From positions 1,308,501 through 1,372,500 of the forward strand of contig CP081098.1 of the NCBI GenBank assembly GCA_025141015.1: a DNA stretch of 64,000 bases, given 5' to 3'. The notes under the pieces are model-generated. The model had not been told where the DNA came from, did not search any database, and saw only the letters and a list, made by a program, of their open reading frames with translations. A program made the translations under genes and the position numbers. Of the stretch, positions 19,080-27,656 are shown piece after piece. Within the stretch, counting starts at the first letter, position 1; each line of letters starts with the position of its first letter. This DNA is from Rhodobacteraceae bacterium M382 (GTDB lineage Bacteria > Pseudomonadota > Alphaproteobacteria > Rhodobacterales > Rhodobacteraceae).

Positions 19080-19757
19080 ATGGAACGGAAATCTTTGATC
19101 CTAGCCGTCACCATCGTGTGTCTGACTGGCTTTCTCGTCGCCAAACAACTGGTGTTTTCCACAGATCGTCAGGATTTGTTTTTTCACAAAAAATTCGTGG
19201 ATGCAGATGATCTTTGGGAACCGGCTCCTGGCAAACTTTATGCTATCCACCAACGAAACGGCCGGTTTGATTCCGCCGAAGTCTGTCAGGCAGAAAATGC
19301 GCGCAACGATGCGATCGCCGAAACCGGCTATGTCGGCAAAAACCTGATCGGCTTGAACTATAACTCAGCTGTCGCCAATCTACCCGAAACCGTGTTGAAA
19401 ATGGCCCCGGGTTTGCTCATGGCCCAACACGCAGAGCGTTTCTGGCCCCTGTACGCTCAACACAATTCCCCGACTTCGTTGAAATTCAACCCGGACTGTC
19501 AAAAGACAGTGACCAAGAAATTCTGGGATCAGGCATATTACGTGTTTCAGGTTGAAACGGTCTATTTCACGACGCCAGAGAAAACAGACCCCTTTATGGT
19601 AAAGTTCAAGTCGTCGCCGATGCTGGTGTCAGAGTGTGACCAGGCCTGCCGGGACAAAATGCCCATCCTGGACGAACTGTTGACCCCTCGTTTCTTCACA
19701 CGGCTGAAACGAAACGTCATTGACGTGGACAAAACCGTTCTCAAGGACGCGACATAG
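19080..19757 (+). CDS. Membrane-anchored protein of unknown function, partner of the micropeptide
   Basis: 225 residues from ATG 19080 (MERKSLILAVTIVCLTGFLVAKQLVF): one N-terminal helix, uncleaved signal anchor or signal peptide, then an extracytoplasmic domain. It contains cysteines in SAEVCQAEN, FNPDCQKTV and SECDQACRDK. The domain has LYAIHQRNGRF near residue 52 and ends DVDKTVLKDAT. Base composition is more A/T-rich than flanking genes. Family not recognised. Pairing with the Cys-rich secreted peptide suggests a shared envelope role. Confidence 0.75.
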   Translation: MERKSLILAVTIVCLTGFLVAKQLVFSTDRQDLFFHKKFVDADDLWEPAPGKLYAIHQRNGRFDSAEVCQAENARNDAIAETGYVGKNLIGLNYNSAVANLPETVLKMAPGLLMAQHAERFWPLYAQHNSPTSLKFNPDCQKTVTKKFWDQAYYVFQVETVYFTTPEKTDPFMVKFKSSPMLVSECDQACRDKMPILDELLTPRFFTRLKRNVIDVDKTVLKDAT

Positions 19758-19858
19758 TCAGAGCCGGTCGGGCCCAAAGGCATGTGGGACAGGTGGGCCG
19801 AGACGGAGAGGATGAGCCGTGGGCATCGTGACCCTGGCTCATCCGGGTGTATTTGAAT

Positions 19859-20731
19859 TTACAGAACCCGGCCCGCCACTGCGTCCAGTTTCGCCAGAAC
19901 AGCCGGATCACGTTTCTCCGGTGCGGTCAGAATCGCATAGTCCAGCGCGCGGTCACAGCCATGTGGGCAGTCAGCGCGTTCGGCTCCCAAAAGGGCGGGC
20001 AAACGGCGAACCATTTCGGCACCGTTGCTGGAATTGCCCTGGAGCGTGGCAATGATGGCGGTGATATCGACCGAGCCGTGTTCAGGGTGCCAACTGTCGA
20101 AATCGGTGACCATTGCGATCGAAGCATAACACAGCTCGGCTTCGCGGGCGAGCTTGGCTTCGGGCATGTTGGTCATGCCGATCACATCGCACCCCCAGAC
20201 TTCGCGGTACAGTTTGGATTCGGCCATGGACGAAAACTGGGGCCCCTCCATCGCCAGATAGGTGCCACCGCGGTGCACAGTGATGCCCGCATCCCGCGCT
20301 GCGGTTTCGCAGGCATCGCCGAGACGCGGGCAGGTCGGGTGGGCGACGCTGACATGGGCGACACAGCCGGTTCCGAAGAAGCTCTTTTCGCGGGCAAAGG
20401 TCCGGTCGATGAACTGGTCCACCACGACAAAATGTCCAGGAGCCATTTCTTCGCGAAACGACCCACAGGCCGAAACGGAAATCACGTCAGTTGCCCCGAT
20501 CCGTTTCAGCGCGTCGATATTGGCGCGATAAGGGACTTCGGTTGGAGAATGAACGTGGCCGCGCCCGTGGCGGGGCAGAAAGGCCATTTTGATACCGTCC
20601 AGCGTGCCGGTGAGGATCTGGTCGGATGGGGCCCCCCAGGGCGTTTCGACCGTGGTCCATTCGGCATCCTGCAGGCCGTCGATCTCGTACAGTCCGGAAC
20701 CGCCGATCACGGCAATCATGGTTTCAGTCAC
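19859..20731 (-). CDS. mtnP: S-methyl-5'-thioadenosine phosphorylase
   Basis: 290 residues. I start it at GTG 20731 because AAGGAG lies 8 bp upstream; the ATG at 20719 would be 20 bp from it. Family motifs are IAVIGGSGLYEIDG, FLPRHGRGHVHSPTEVPYRANIDALK, ISVSACGSFREEMAPGHFVV and AMEGPQFSSMAESKLYREVWGCDVIGMTNMPEA. It phosphorolyses methylthioadenosine to adenine and methylthioribose-1-phosphate. Adenine would feed apt in the same region. Confidence 0.96.
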   Translation of the reverse strand: MTETMIAVIGGSGLYEIDGLQDAEWTTVETPWGAPSDQILTGTLDGIKMAFLPRHGRGHVHSPTEVPYRANIDALKRIGATDVISVSACGSFREEMAPGHFVVVDQFIDRTFAREKSFFGTGCVAHVSVAHPTCPRLGDACETAARDAGITVHRGGTYLAMEGPQFSSMAESKLYREVWGCDVIGMTNMPEAKLAREAELCYASIAMVTDFDSWHPEHGSVDITAIIATLQGNSSNGAEMVRRLPALLGAERADCPHGCDRALDYAILTAPEKRDPAVLAKLDAVAGRVL

Positions 20732-20938
20732 GCGCAACTCTCCTTGCACTGAGGGATGTGATGTTCAGGGTTTTGCCGGGCAGGGGCGCGTTTGGCAAGG
20801 GTTTCACAGGTGTGGCTTTGTGCATCTGTTCTTTCGGGGACTTCGCGGGCACGCGGCCCCTGTGCCCTCTTGTACCCTTGGTCGTTTTTCGATAGGGGCG
20901 GGCATGCGAACAGCCCCCCAGACACAGGTATCGACATT

Positions 20939-22549
20939 ATGAGACGCGCCGCACTGGCCCTTCTGGCCAAACGTATTTCCCCGCCCAATCTGTCCATCAT
21001 GCAGGACGAGGGCTGGTCCGTGTCGCGGGTCCGGACCGAATTGTTGTCCGGGTTGACCGTTGCGCTGGCATTGGTCCCGGAAGCGGTTGCGTTTGCCTTT
21101 GTAGCCGGGGTTCACCCTCTGGTTGGGCTTTATGCAGCGTTCATGGTCGGTCTGATCACAGCCTTGTTCGGGGGACGACCGGGGATGATTTCCGGGGCGA
21201 CCGGGGCGCTGGCGGTGGTCATGGTGGCGCTGGTTGCGGAACATGGGGTGGAATACCTGTTTGCGACTGTGGTGTTGATGGGGATCCTGCAGGTTATCGC
21301 GGGGGCGATGCATTGGGGAAAATTCATTCGCCTGGTGCCGCATCCGGTGATGTTGGGGTTTGTCAATGGGTTGGCCATCGTGATTTTCCTGGCTCAGCTG
21401 ACCCAGTTCAAGGACCCGGCGTCGGGTGGCACCGAATGGTTAACCGGGGCATCGCTGTACATGATGCTGGCGCTTGTGGCGCTGACCATGGTGATTATTT
21501 GGGGCGTACCCAAAGTCACCAATGTGATCCCCGCACCGTTGGCCGGGATTGGGGTTGTTGCCATTCTGGTCATCGCACTGGGGCTGGATGTACCGCGGGT
21601 TGGCGATATGGCTTCGATCGAAGGCGGGTTGCCCACATGGCATGTGCCGATGGTTCCCTTTGATCTTGAAACGCTCAAGATCATTCTGCCCTATTCCGTC
21701 ATCCTCGCAGCGATCGGGTTGATCGAAAGCCTGCTGACGCTGAACCTGGTTGGCGAAATCACCGGCAAGCGCGGCGGTGCCAGCCAAGAATGCATCGCCC
21801 AGGGCGCAGCCAATATTGCAACCGGCTTTTTCGGTGGCATGGGGGGCTGTGCTATGATCGGACAGTCGATGATCAACGTAAAATCGGGTGGTCGGACGCG
21901 AATTGCCGGAATAGCGGCCGCGGGTTTCCTGCTGTTGTTCATTGTGGCGGCTAGCCCGCTGATCGAACAGATCCCGTTGGCGGCGCTGGTCGGGGTGATG
22001 TTCATGGTGGTGATTGGCACTTTTGCCTGGAACTCGCTCAAGATCCTGACCCGCGTTCCTGCCATTGATGCCTTTGTCATCCTGCTGGTGACAGCTGTGA
22101 CAGTGGCCGAAGACCTGGCAATCGCGGTTGTCGTCGGCGTGATTGTTTCAGCATTGGCCTATGCGTGGAGCAATGCGCGTCGCATTCACGCGATCACGCG
22201 GGAATCAAACAGCGAAGAAGGAGCCAAGGTTTATGAAATTCAGGGCCCGCTGTTCTTTGGATCTGCCGAAGGCTTTGCCGAACTGTTCGAAATCGACAGC
22301 GACCCCGACAGGGTGATCGTCGACTTTGCCGAAAGCCGTGTGGCGGATCAATCGGCCCTACAGGCGATTGAGGCGGTCGCTGGCAAATATGAGGCGGCAG
22401 GCAAGACGATCAAGCTGCGCCACCTGAGCCGGGATTGCCACGAATTGCTGACCAAGGCTGGCCACTTGATGATCGACAGCGACGATGACCCGGAATACCA
22501 GGTGGCCGTGGACTATTCCGTGCGCACTGGAATCCTGGGCGGCCACTAA
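20939..22549 (+). CDS. SulP family anion transporter with STAS domain
   Basis: 536 residues from ATG 20939. The membrane domain (about residues 20-410) shows LSGLTVALALVPEAVAFAFVAGV, GLYAAFMVGLITALFGGRPGMISGATGA and MGGCAMIGQSMINVKSGGRTR. A cytoplasmic STAS domain follows (YEIQGPLFFGSAEGFAELF...VIVDFAESRVADQSALQAI). SulP proteins carry sulfate, bicarbonate or other anions; the substrate is unassigned. A clear terminator follows. Confidence 0.94.
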   Translation: MRRAALALLAKRISPPNLSIMQDEGWSVSRVRTELLSGLTVALALVPEAVAFAFVAGVHPLVGLYAAFMVGLITALFGGRPGMISGATGALAVVMVALVAEHGVEYLFATVVLMGILQVIAGAMHWGKFIRLVPHPVMLGFVNGLAIVIFLAQLTQFKDPASGGTEWLTGASLYMMLALVALTMVIIWGVPKVTNVIPAPLAGIGVVAILVIALGLDVPRVGDMASIEGGLPTWHVPMVPFDLETLKIILPYSVILAAIGLIESLLTLNLVGEITGKRGGASQECIAQGAANIATGFFGGMGGCAMIGQSMINVKSGGRTRIAGIAAAGFLLLFIVAASPLIEQIPLAALVGVMFMVVIGTFAWNSLKILTRVPAIDAFVILLVTAVTVAEDLAIAVVVGVIVSALAYAWSNARRIHAITRESNSEEGAKVYEIQGPLFFGSAEGFAELFEIDSDPDRVIVDFAESRVADQSALQAIEAVAGKYEAAGKTIKLRHLSRDCHELLTKAGHLMIDSDDDPEYQVAVDYSVRTGILGGH

Positions 22550-22573
22550 GTTTCAATCCACGTTGTTTTCAAA

Positions 22574-22605
22574 AGAGGCACGCCCTGGAGCGTGTCTCTT
22601 TTTTT
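22574..22605 (+). terminator. Rho-independent terminator after the SulP gene
   Basis: Stem AGAGGCACGC / GCGTGTCTCT (one mismatch) with a 6-nt loop, immediately followed by TTTTTTG. It lies 25 bp after the stop codon. Confidence 0.88.
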
Positions 22606-22680
22606 GTTTGGGGTGGCTGCGCGTGGTTTGCCGAGTGGCGGGGAGAACTCTGGCCAGAACACACATCAGAGCGCCAGCCG

Positions 22681-23322
22681 TCAGTCTGGTGCCAGAGATT
22701 CCAAGGTATCAATGTCATCGCCCAGCAGGGCGGTTTGGGCCTGCTTCAGACGCTCATCCGGCCAGTTCCACCAAGCCAGAGTTTGAAGGCGGGCGATCTT
22801 GTCCGGGGTAAATCGGAACCGCGCGACCTGCGCGGGGTTGCCCGTCACGATGCCATAGGGCGGTATCGTCCCACGTACAACCGAGCCTGCGCCAATGATC
22901 GCGCCGTTGCCAATGTTGGCACCGGGCAGGATCAAGGCACCATAGCCGATCCAGACGTCATGACCGATCACCGTGTCACGGGTGTCGGGTTGATAGCTGG
23001 TCATTTGCGTTGGGTCGAACACCGGGAACGGATAGCAGGTCAACCCATCCTGTGCGTGATTGGCCGAAGCGGTAATGAACCGGACTCCATGGGCGATCTG
23101 GCAGAACCTGCCGATCCGCAGGGTTTCGCGCGAGGTTGGAAACAGATAAGGGGCGAGATGGCAGGCCCAATCTGCAGGTGGGTCGAAGTCCGAGGCATAT
23201 GTATAATCCCCAACACAGAATCGCGGGTGATCCACGACCCGCGCCAACATCACCGTTCCGGCATGGGCGTTGCCGTCGGGCAAGGTGATGGGATGTGGCA
23301 GATGCGGGTCGGGTAAGGGCAT
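22681..23322 (-). CDS. CatB-like hexapeptide-repeat O-acetyltransferase
   Basis: 213 residues. Left-handed beta-helix repeats run from about residue 65 (LRIGRFCQIAHGVRFI) to VIGHDVWIGYGALILPGANIGNGAIIGAGSVVRGTIPPYGIVTGNPAQVARFRF. The catalytic histidine region is ASANHAQDG. This matches the xenobiotic acetyltransferase (Vat/CatB) group, whose members acetylate streptogramin, chloramphenicol or other hydroxyl acceptors. Resistance cannot be claimed. It is 1 bp from the flavin reductase gene on the same strand. Confidence 0.9.
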   Translation of the reverse strand: MPLPDPHLPHPITLPDGNAHAGTVMLARVVDHPRFCVGDYTYASDFDPPADWACHLAPYLFPTSRETLRIGRFCQIAHGVRFITASANHAQDGLTCYPFPVFDPTQMTSYQPDTRDTVIGHDVWIGYGALILPGANIGNGAIIGAGSVVRGTIPPYGIVTGNPAQVARFRFTPDKIARLQTLAWWNWPDERLKQAQTALLGDDIDTLESLAPD

Positions 23323-23323
23323 G

Positions 23324-23929
23324 TCAATCGTCTGGGCGGCTGAGGGAAAAGAGATCTGTCACAACGCTGTAGTCGCGATAGCCCAGGCGGGCCAGGGGCT
23401 GAAACGTCGTAACGTCGAACCGGCCATCAACGATGCAATTGTCGCGCAGGTGAATGCCCACCACTTCCCCAAACACCACACGATTGGCAGCACCCGGCAG
23501 GGTGACGATCTGGGTCAGCTTGCATTCCAACGCGGCAGGGGCACCCCCGACCCGGGCGCAATTGATCGTCTGGCAGTCTACGGCCTCTAATCCGGCATGG
23601 CTGAATTCATCGACATCGCGCGGCAAGGTGCCCGAACTGGCGTTCATTGCGTCACGCATCGCGTATTCGACGACATTGACGCAGAACACGCCGGTGGCCT
23701 CGATATTTGCGGCGCTGTCCTTGGTTCCGTCCTGGTCTTCCTTGGTGCCCGTGGTCGCGAACATCACCTGAGGCGGGGTATAGGCCACGCCGTTGAAGAA
23801 GGAGTAGGGTGCCAGGTTGTTCACGCCCTCGGCCGAACGTGTCGAGATCCAGCCAATTGGTCGCGGGGTGATGATGGCATTGAACGGATTATGGGGCAGG
23901 CCGTGGCCGTCCTCGGGGCGGTAGAACAT
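23324..23929 (-). CDS. Flavin reductase family protein (FMN-binding split barrel)
   Basis: 201 residues from ATG 23929 (AGGAGAA precedes), starting MFYRPEDGHGLPHNPFNAIITPRPIGWISTRS. The flavin-reductase-like split barrel shows NLAPYSFFNGVAYTPPQVMF and ATGVFCVNVVEY. Relatives bind FMN and either supply reduced flavin to monooxygenases or reduce substrates directly. The partner is unknown. Confidence 0.9.
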   Translation of the reverse strand: MFYRPEDGHGLPHNPFNAIITPRPIGWISTRSAEGVNNLAPYSFFNGVAYTPPQVMFATTGTKEDQDGTKDSAANIEATGVFCVNVVEYAMRDAMNASSGTLPRDVDEFSHAGLEAVDCQTINCARVGGAPAALECKLTQIVTLPGAANRVVFGEVVGIHLRDNCIVDGRFDVTTFQPLARLGYRDYSVVTDLFSLSRPDD

Positions 23930-24063
23930 GTATTTCTCCTGTCGGGTGTCCCCAAGGGGTAGAGGAAATGTCGGGGAAGTCAAACTTCGCGGTTTGCCCA
24001 TGGCGCACGCACATGTTAGGGCGGATTTCACCAGTTTGAATTACAAAGGCGCGGGACACCAAG

Positions 24064-24564
24064 GTGATCGAGCTCTTACCGGAACAGGCCGACGATTGGT
24101 GGGAGGTCGAAGCACTGTATGACCTGTGCTTTGCTCCTGGCCGCGAGGCATTGTCGTCTTATCGTCTGCGCGATGATGTGCCTCAGGTCGAAGGCCTCAG
24201 CCAGGTCGCCCGCGACGAGCAGGGCATTCTGGCCGGGGCGATCCGGTTCTGGCCGGTGATGGTCGGGCCGCATCCGGCGCTGTTATTGGGACCTGTGGCA
24301 ATCCATCCCACGCACCAAGGCGAGGGGTTGGGCGGATCGCTCATCCGGGATTCTCTGGCCAAGGCGCAGGAAACCGGCTGGAAACGCTGTATGCTGGTTG
24401 GTGACGAACCCTATTATTCAAGGTTCGGATTTACCAAATTGGAGGGGGTGGAAATGCCGCCGCCAACCAACCCCAATCGGGTGTTGGGTTTTGATTTGTG
24501 TGATGGGGCCTGGGACGGCGTTCGTGGGCAGGTGACCCGGTGGCAGGCGATGGAACGGCCTTGA
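24064..24564 (+). CDS. GNAT N-acetyltransferase, YhbS-like
   Basis: 166 residues from GTG 24064. Motifs are LLLGPVAIHPTHQGEGLGGSLIRDSLAKAQETGWKRCMLVGDEPYYSRFGF, the acetyl-CoA site and C-terminal signature of YhbS-like GNAT proteins. The acceptor is unknown. It is divergent from the flavin reductase gene, with 134 bp between. Confidence 0.9.
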   Translation: MIELLPEQADDWWEVEALYDLCFAPGREALSSYRLRDDVPQVEGLSQVARDEQGILAGAIRFWPVMVGPHPALLLGPVAIHPTHQGEGLGGSLIRDSLAKAQETGWKRCMLVGDEPYYSRFGFTKLEGVEMPPPTNPNRVLGFDLCDGAWDGVRGQVTRWQAMERP

Positions 24565-24622
24565 ACCGGCGGGCCCGAGACCCGATGTTACTATCTGTGG
24601 ATCCAAGGCCCGGGGAAATCAT

Positions 24623-25387
24623 ATGAACGAGATTCTGGACGCTGTCCCGGTATTGAACCGGACCGAAGCCGAGCAGGCGTTGGATCAGCTGGCCCAACGC
24701 TATCGCGCGGCTGGCGGGGCCGGTGTCAAGATTGTCAACCTGGTGGGGACCCAAGCCGAGAACCTGTTGGACCGTTTGCCTGATTCCGTGCGTACGGGAT
24801 TGGGAACCGCGACCGAGCAGGCGCTGACGCTGGCTGTCGAGGCCGCAGGCAAGTCCCGCAATGTGATAGCCGATCAACCCGCCTGGCTGAACACGGCGAT
24901 GAGTTCGGTTCTGGGAGCAGCTGGTGGGTTTTCCGGGCTGCCGGGCACGATGGTGGAGCTGCCCGCGACTGTCACGCTGTTGATGCGTTCGGTTCAGGGG
25001 GTTGCAGCCGAACACGGTTTTGATCCCGACGCCGAAAGCGTCAAGTTCGATTGCGTTCGGGTGTTCGCGGACGGCGGGCCGCTCAGTCACGATGACGGGA
25101 GTGATCTGGGTTTCATCTCTGTACGGGTCAGCCTGAGCGGCGTCGCGATGAAAAAGCTGATCGCAACGGTGGCTCCGAAATTGGCTGTGGTTCTGGGGCA
25201 AAAGCTGGCGGCCCAGACCGTGCCGGTTCTGGGCGCGATGTCGGGAGCGGCCGTGAACTATGTCTATACCGACTATTACCAGCAGATCGCTCAGGTGCAT
25301 TTCGGGTTGCGCCGTCTGGCAATTGATGCGGATATCAGCCACGACGAATTGGTCAACGGGTTGCGTCTGAGATTGGGCAAATCCTGA
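24623..25387 (+). CDS. EcsC family protein
   Basis: 254 residues. A helical N-terminal half is followed by Gly/Ala-rich stretches typical of EcsC (SSVLGAAGGFSGLPGTMVELPATVTLLMRSVQGVAAEHGFDP) and a C-terminal AGKLAAQ-like segment with ALSGAAVNYVYTDYYQQIAQVHFGLRRLA. The family is widespread, but its molecular role is unclear. No signal peptide. Confidence 0.88.
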   Translation: MNEILDAVPVLNRTEAEQALDQLAQRYRAAGGAGVKIVNLVGTQAENLLDRLPDSVRTGLGTATEQALTLAVEAAGKSRNVIADQPAWLNTAMSSVLGAAGGFSGLPGTMVELPATVTLLMRSVQGVAAEHGFDPDAESVKFDCVRVFADGGPLSHDDGSDLGFISVRVSLSGVAMKKLIATVAPKLAVVLGQKLAAQTVPVLGAMSGAAVNYVYTDYYQQIAQVHFGLRRLAIDADISHDELVNGLRLRLGKS

Positions 25388-25467
25388 CACCAAATCGGGG
25401 CAGGGTTCATGTCCCTGTCACACTGAGGCGACACAAAGAATAAAAGCTGTGTAGACAGAGGCATATC

Positions 25468-25917
25468 ATGGCAGAAGAGCCACGGAAGTTACCCGAGCAA
25501 TATGGGGCCCTGTGCTATCGCTGCGGCATCGACGGGGTCGAGATCCTGCTGGTCAGTTCGCGCAAGTCAGGCCATTGGATTGCGCCCAAGGGAAACCCGT
25601 CACGCGGGTTGGAGCCGATGACAACTGCTGTGCATGAAGCCTGGGAAGAAGCCGGGGTGCGGGGGGCGCTCACCGGCGAAGACGTCGGATCCTATTTGGG
25701 GGTTCGATCGCGGGCGGGTCGCGAAGAACAGGTTCGTGTTCATCTGTTCCCTTTGCGAGTCGATGTCATGGCTGCGGATTTTCCCGAGGAACCGTACCGC
25801 CGACGCCGCTGGTTTCGACAGCATGACGCGGCGGATGCAGTGCACAATCCGGGTCTGGCCCGGATAATGCGAGACTTCGTTGCACCCGAGGTAACCTCTC
25901 TGTCGCAAGCCTCTTGA
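25468..25917 (+). CDS. NUDIX hydrolase
   Basis: 149 residues. The NUDIX box is recognisable as GNPSRGLEPMTTAVHEAWEEAGV, although the first glycine-x5-E positions are slightly altered (the usual GE lead is GL-EP). The rest (YRRRRWF, VRVHLFPLRVDVM) resembles diphosphoinositol-polyphosphate/diadenosine-polyphosphate hydrolases of the DIPP type. It cleaves a nucleoside diphosphate linked to some moiety; substrate unassigned. Confidence 0.88.
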   Translation: MAEEPRKLPEQYGALCYRCGIDGVEILLVSSRKSGHWIAPKGNPSRGLEPMTTAVHEAWEEAGVRGALTGEDVGSYLGVRSRAGREEQVRVHLFPLRVDVMAADFPEEPYRRRRWFRQHDAADAVHNPGLARIMRDFVAPEVTSLSQAS

Positions 25918-25968
25918 ATTCGGCGGCTCCGGGCTATCTAATCGGCACTCCGGTAAGTGAGCCTGACA

Positions 25969-26463
25969 ATGATTCAATATGCTTTGAAATGTGCCGACGG
26001 CCACAGCTTTGACAGCTGGTTCCAATCTGCTGCGGCCTACGACAAATTGGCCAAGGCCGGGATGGTGTCCTGTGCTGTCTGCGGGTCCAGCACTGTGGAA
26101 AAGGCGATCATGACACCCCGGGTTCGTCCGGCGCGGTCCGCGACATCCGGGATCGGTGACGCCGGACAGGGGCCAGCGCCAACCGCCCCCCCCGTTCCAG
26201 ATACCCCGGCGAAACCCGCCGGCCCGCTAAGCGCACCGACCAGTGCTGCGGAGCAGGCCGTGGCCGATATGCGTCGTAAGGTCGAAGAGAATTCGGATTA
26301 TGTGGGCAAGAATTTTGTCAACGAAGCCCGGGCCATGCATTTGGGCGATTCTCCTGAACGTTCGATTTATGGCGAAGCCAAACTGGACGATGCCAAGGCG
26401 CTGATCGAAGAGGGTGTCCCGGTGATGCCCTTGCCGTTTATGCCCAACCGAAAGACGAACTGA
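25969..26463 (+). CDS. DUF1178 family protein
   Basis: 164 residues starting MIQYALKCADGHSFDSWFQS, exactly the DUF1178 start; the GTG four codons upstream is therefore unlikely. Four cysteines in CADGHSF...CAVCGSS suggest a zinc-ribbon-like site. The C-terminus has EENSDYVGKNFVNEARAMHLGD and GVPVMPLPFMP. Function unknown. It is close to the NUDIX gene and 3 bp before the SDR, suggesting one transcript. Confidence 0.92.
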   Translation: MIQYALKCADGHSFDSWFQSAAAYDKLAKAGMVSCAVCGSSTVEKAIMTPRVRPARSATSGIGDAGQGPAPTAPPVPDTPAKPAGPLSAPTSAAEQAVADMRRKVEENSDYVGKNFVNEARAMHLGDSPERSIYGEAKLDDAKALIEEGVPVMPLPFMPNRKTN

Positions 26464-26466
26464 CCC

Positions 26467-27105
26467 ATGCATATTGTGATCACAGGTGCCAATCGTGGCA
26501 TCGGACAGGCCCTGGCCGCGCGGTATCGCGACGCTGGACATGAGGTCACAGGCACCGCGCGTGACAGCAGTGAAGCGGTGACGCTGGATGTGACCGATCC
26601 GGACGCGCAGGCAACGATGGCCGAGATGCTGAAGGGTCGTCCAGTGGATTTGCTGGTCTGCAATGCCGGTGTTTATCTGGATAAAGGACAGAGCATCGAC
26701 GGCTATCCAGCCGACATGTGGGCCCAGAGCTTTGCTGCAAATGTCACCGGAGTGTTTCTGACGGTTCAGGCGTTGTTGCCAAACCTGAAGGCAGCTCGCG
26801 GCAAAGTGGCAATCATTTCATCGCAGATGGCGTCGCATACACGGGCACCCGGCGGGAGCTATATCTATCGCGCCTCCAAGGCGGCGGCGCTGAATCTGGG
26901 GCGCAATCTGGCAACGGACCTGAAACCCGATGGGATTAGCGTCGGGATCTACCACCCCGGTTGGGTGCAGACCGATATGGGCGGCGGTGCAGCCGACATA
27001 GCGGTCGATCAGGCCACGGGTGGTCTGGTCGACAGATTTGCAGAGCTCGCTCTGGACACCACCGGGTGTTTCCAGACCTGGGATGGACAGGACCACCCGT
27101 ACTGA
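26467..27105 (+). CDS. Short-chain dehydrogenase/reductase
   Basis: 212 residues. Cofactor motif ITGANRGIGQALAARY, NAG motif VCNAGVYLD, catalytic Ser in IISSQMASH and YxxxK in YIYRASKAAALN are all intact. It is a classical SDR of the short C-factor-like group and should use NAD(P). Substrate unknown. Its stop converges on the periplasmic gene 6 bp downstream. Confidence 0.92.
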   Translation: MHIVITGANRGIGQALAARYRDAGHEVTGTARDSSEAVTLDVTDPDAQATMAEMLKGRPVDLLVCNAGVYLDKGQSIDGYPADMWAQSFAANVTGVFLTVQALLPNLKAARGKVAIISSQMASHTRAPGGSYIYRASKAAALNLGRNLATDLKPDGISVGIYHPGWVQTDMGGGAADIAVDQATGGLVDRFAELALDTTGCFQTWDGQDHPY

Positions 27106-27111
27106 GTCGAC

Positions 27112-27465
27112 CTATTGCGCAGCAATGGCCGCGGCAGGGACTTCGATGACCTCGCCGGGGTCGATATGGATGATCAAGGTGTCACCTTGCATCTGTGTCG
27201 ACATGCGCGATGTGGAGTCTGTAGAGCTGGCTTTGCCGTCCTTGAAATAAACCCGGCGGGTGTCGCCTGTGGGCAGCAGAACGGCCAGTGTCATGGTGCC
27301 ATCGCTACGGCGGCGCAGTTCTGCGTGACACTTCGATATGGATGAGCCCTGTGATGCGCAGGGGACGGTGCCCAATGCGTTCTTGCCGTCGGTTCCGGCA
27401 AGAGTTGCCTCTTCTGCCATGGCAGAAGTGGCGGCAAGGGCGAGGGCGGCAACAAGAAAGCGCAT
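27112..27465 (-). CDS. Small periplasmic protein of unknown function
   Basis: 117 residues from ATG 27465, with signal peptide MRFLVAALALAATSAMA. The mature domain has two cysteines (TVPCASQGSSISKCHAELRRR) and DTLIIHIDPGEVIEVPAAAI. The frame is open upstream to 27540, but that part has no signal-peptide logic. Family not recognised. Confidence 0.75.
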   Translation of the reverse strand: MRFLVAALALAATSAMAEEATLAGTDGKNALGTVPCASQGSSISKCHAELRRRSDGTMTLAVLLPTGDTRRVYFKDGKASSTDSTSRMSTQMQGDTLIIHIDPGEVIEVPAAAIAAQ

Positions 27466-27656
27466 AACATATCCTAGCAATTGAACTGAATTCCACCCCA
27501 AAGTGTCAGCCGCGGGCGCAGGTGTAAAGCAACGTTGCATGGCTGACGCAGGGTAAGGGTTCTGGCTCTGTGGCGGCTTTGTCCACTTGCTCTTGCTGCC
27601 CCCCTGACTTATGAGGCACGCAACCTATATTCTCAGGCGCGGAGACCTTTGACCCC

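Noticed and set aside
22681-23322. Antibiotic-resistance acetyltransferase
   Set aside because: The hexapeptide fold matches the Vat/CatB group, but many chromosomal members are not resistance enzymes and nothing nearby suggests mobility.
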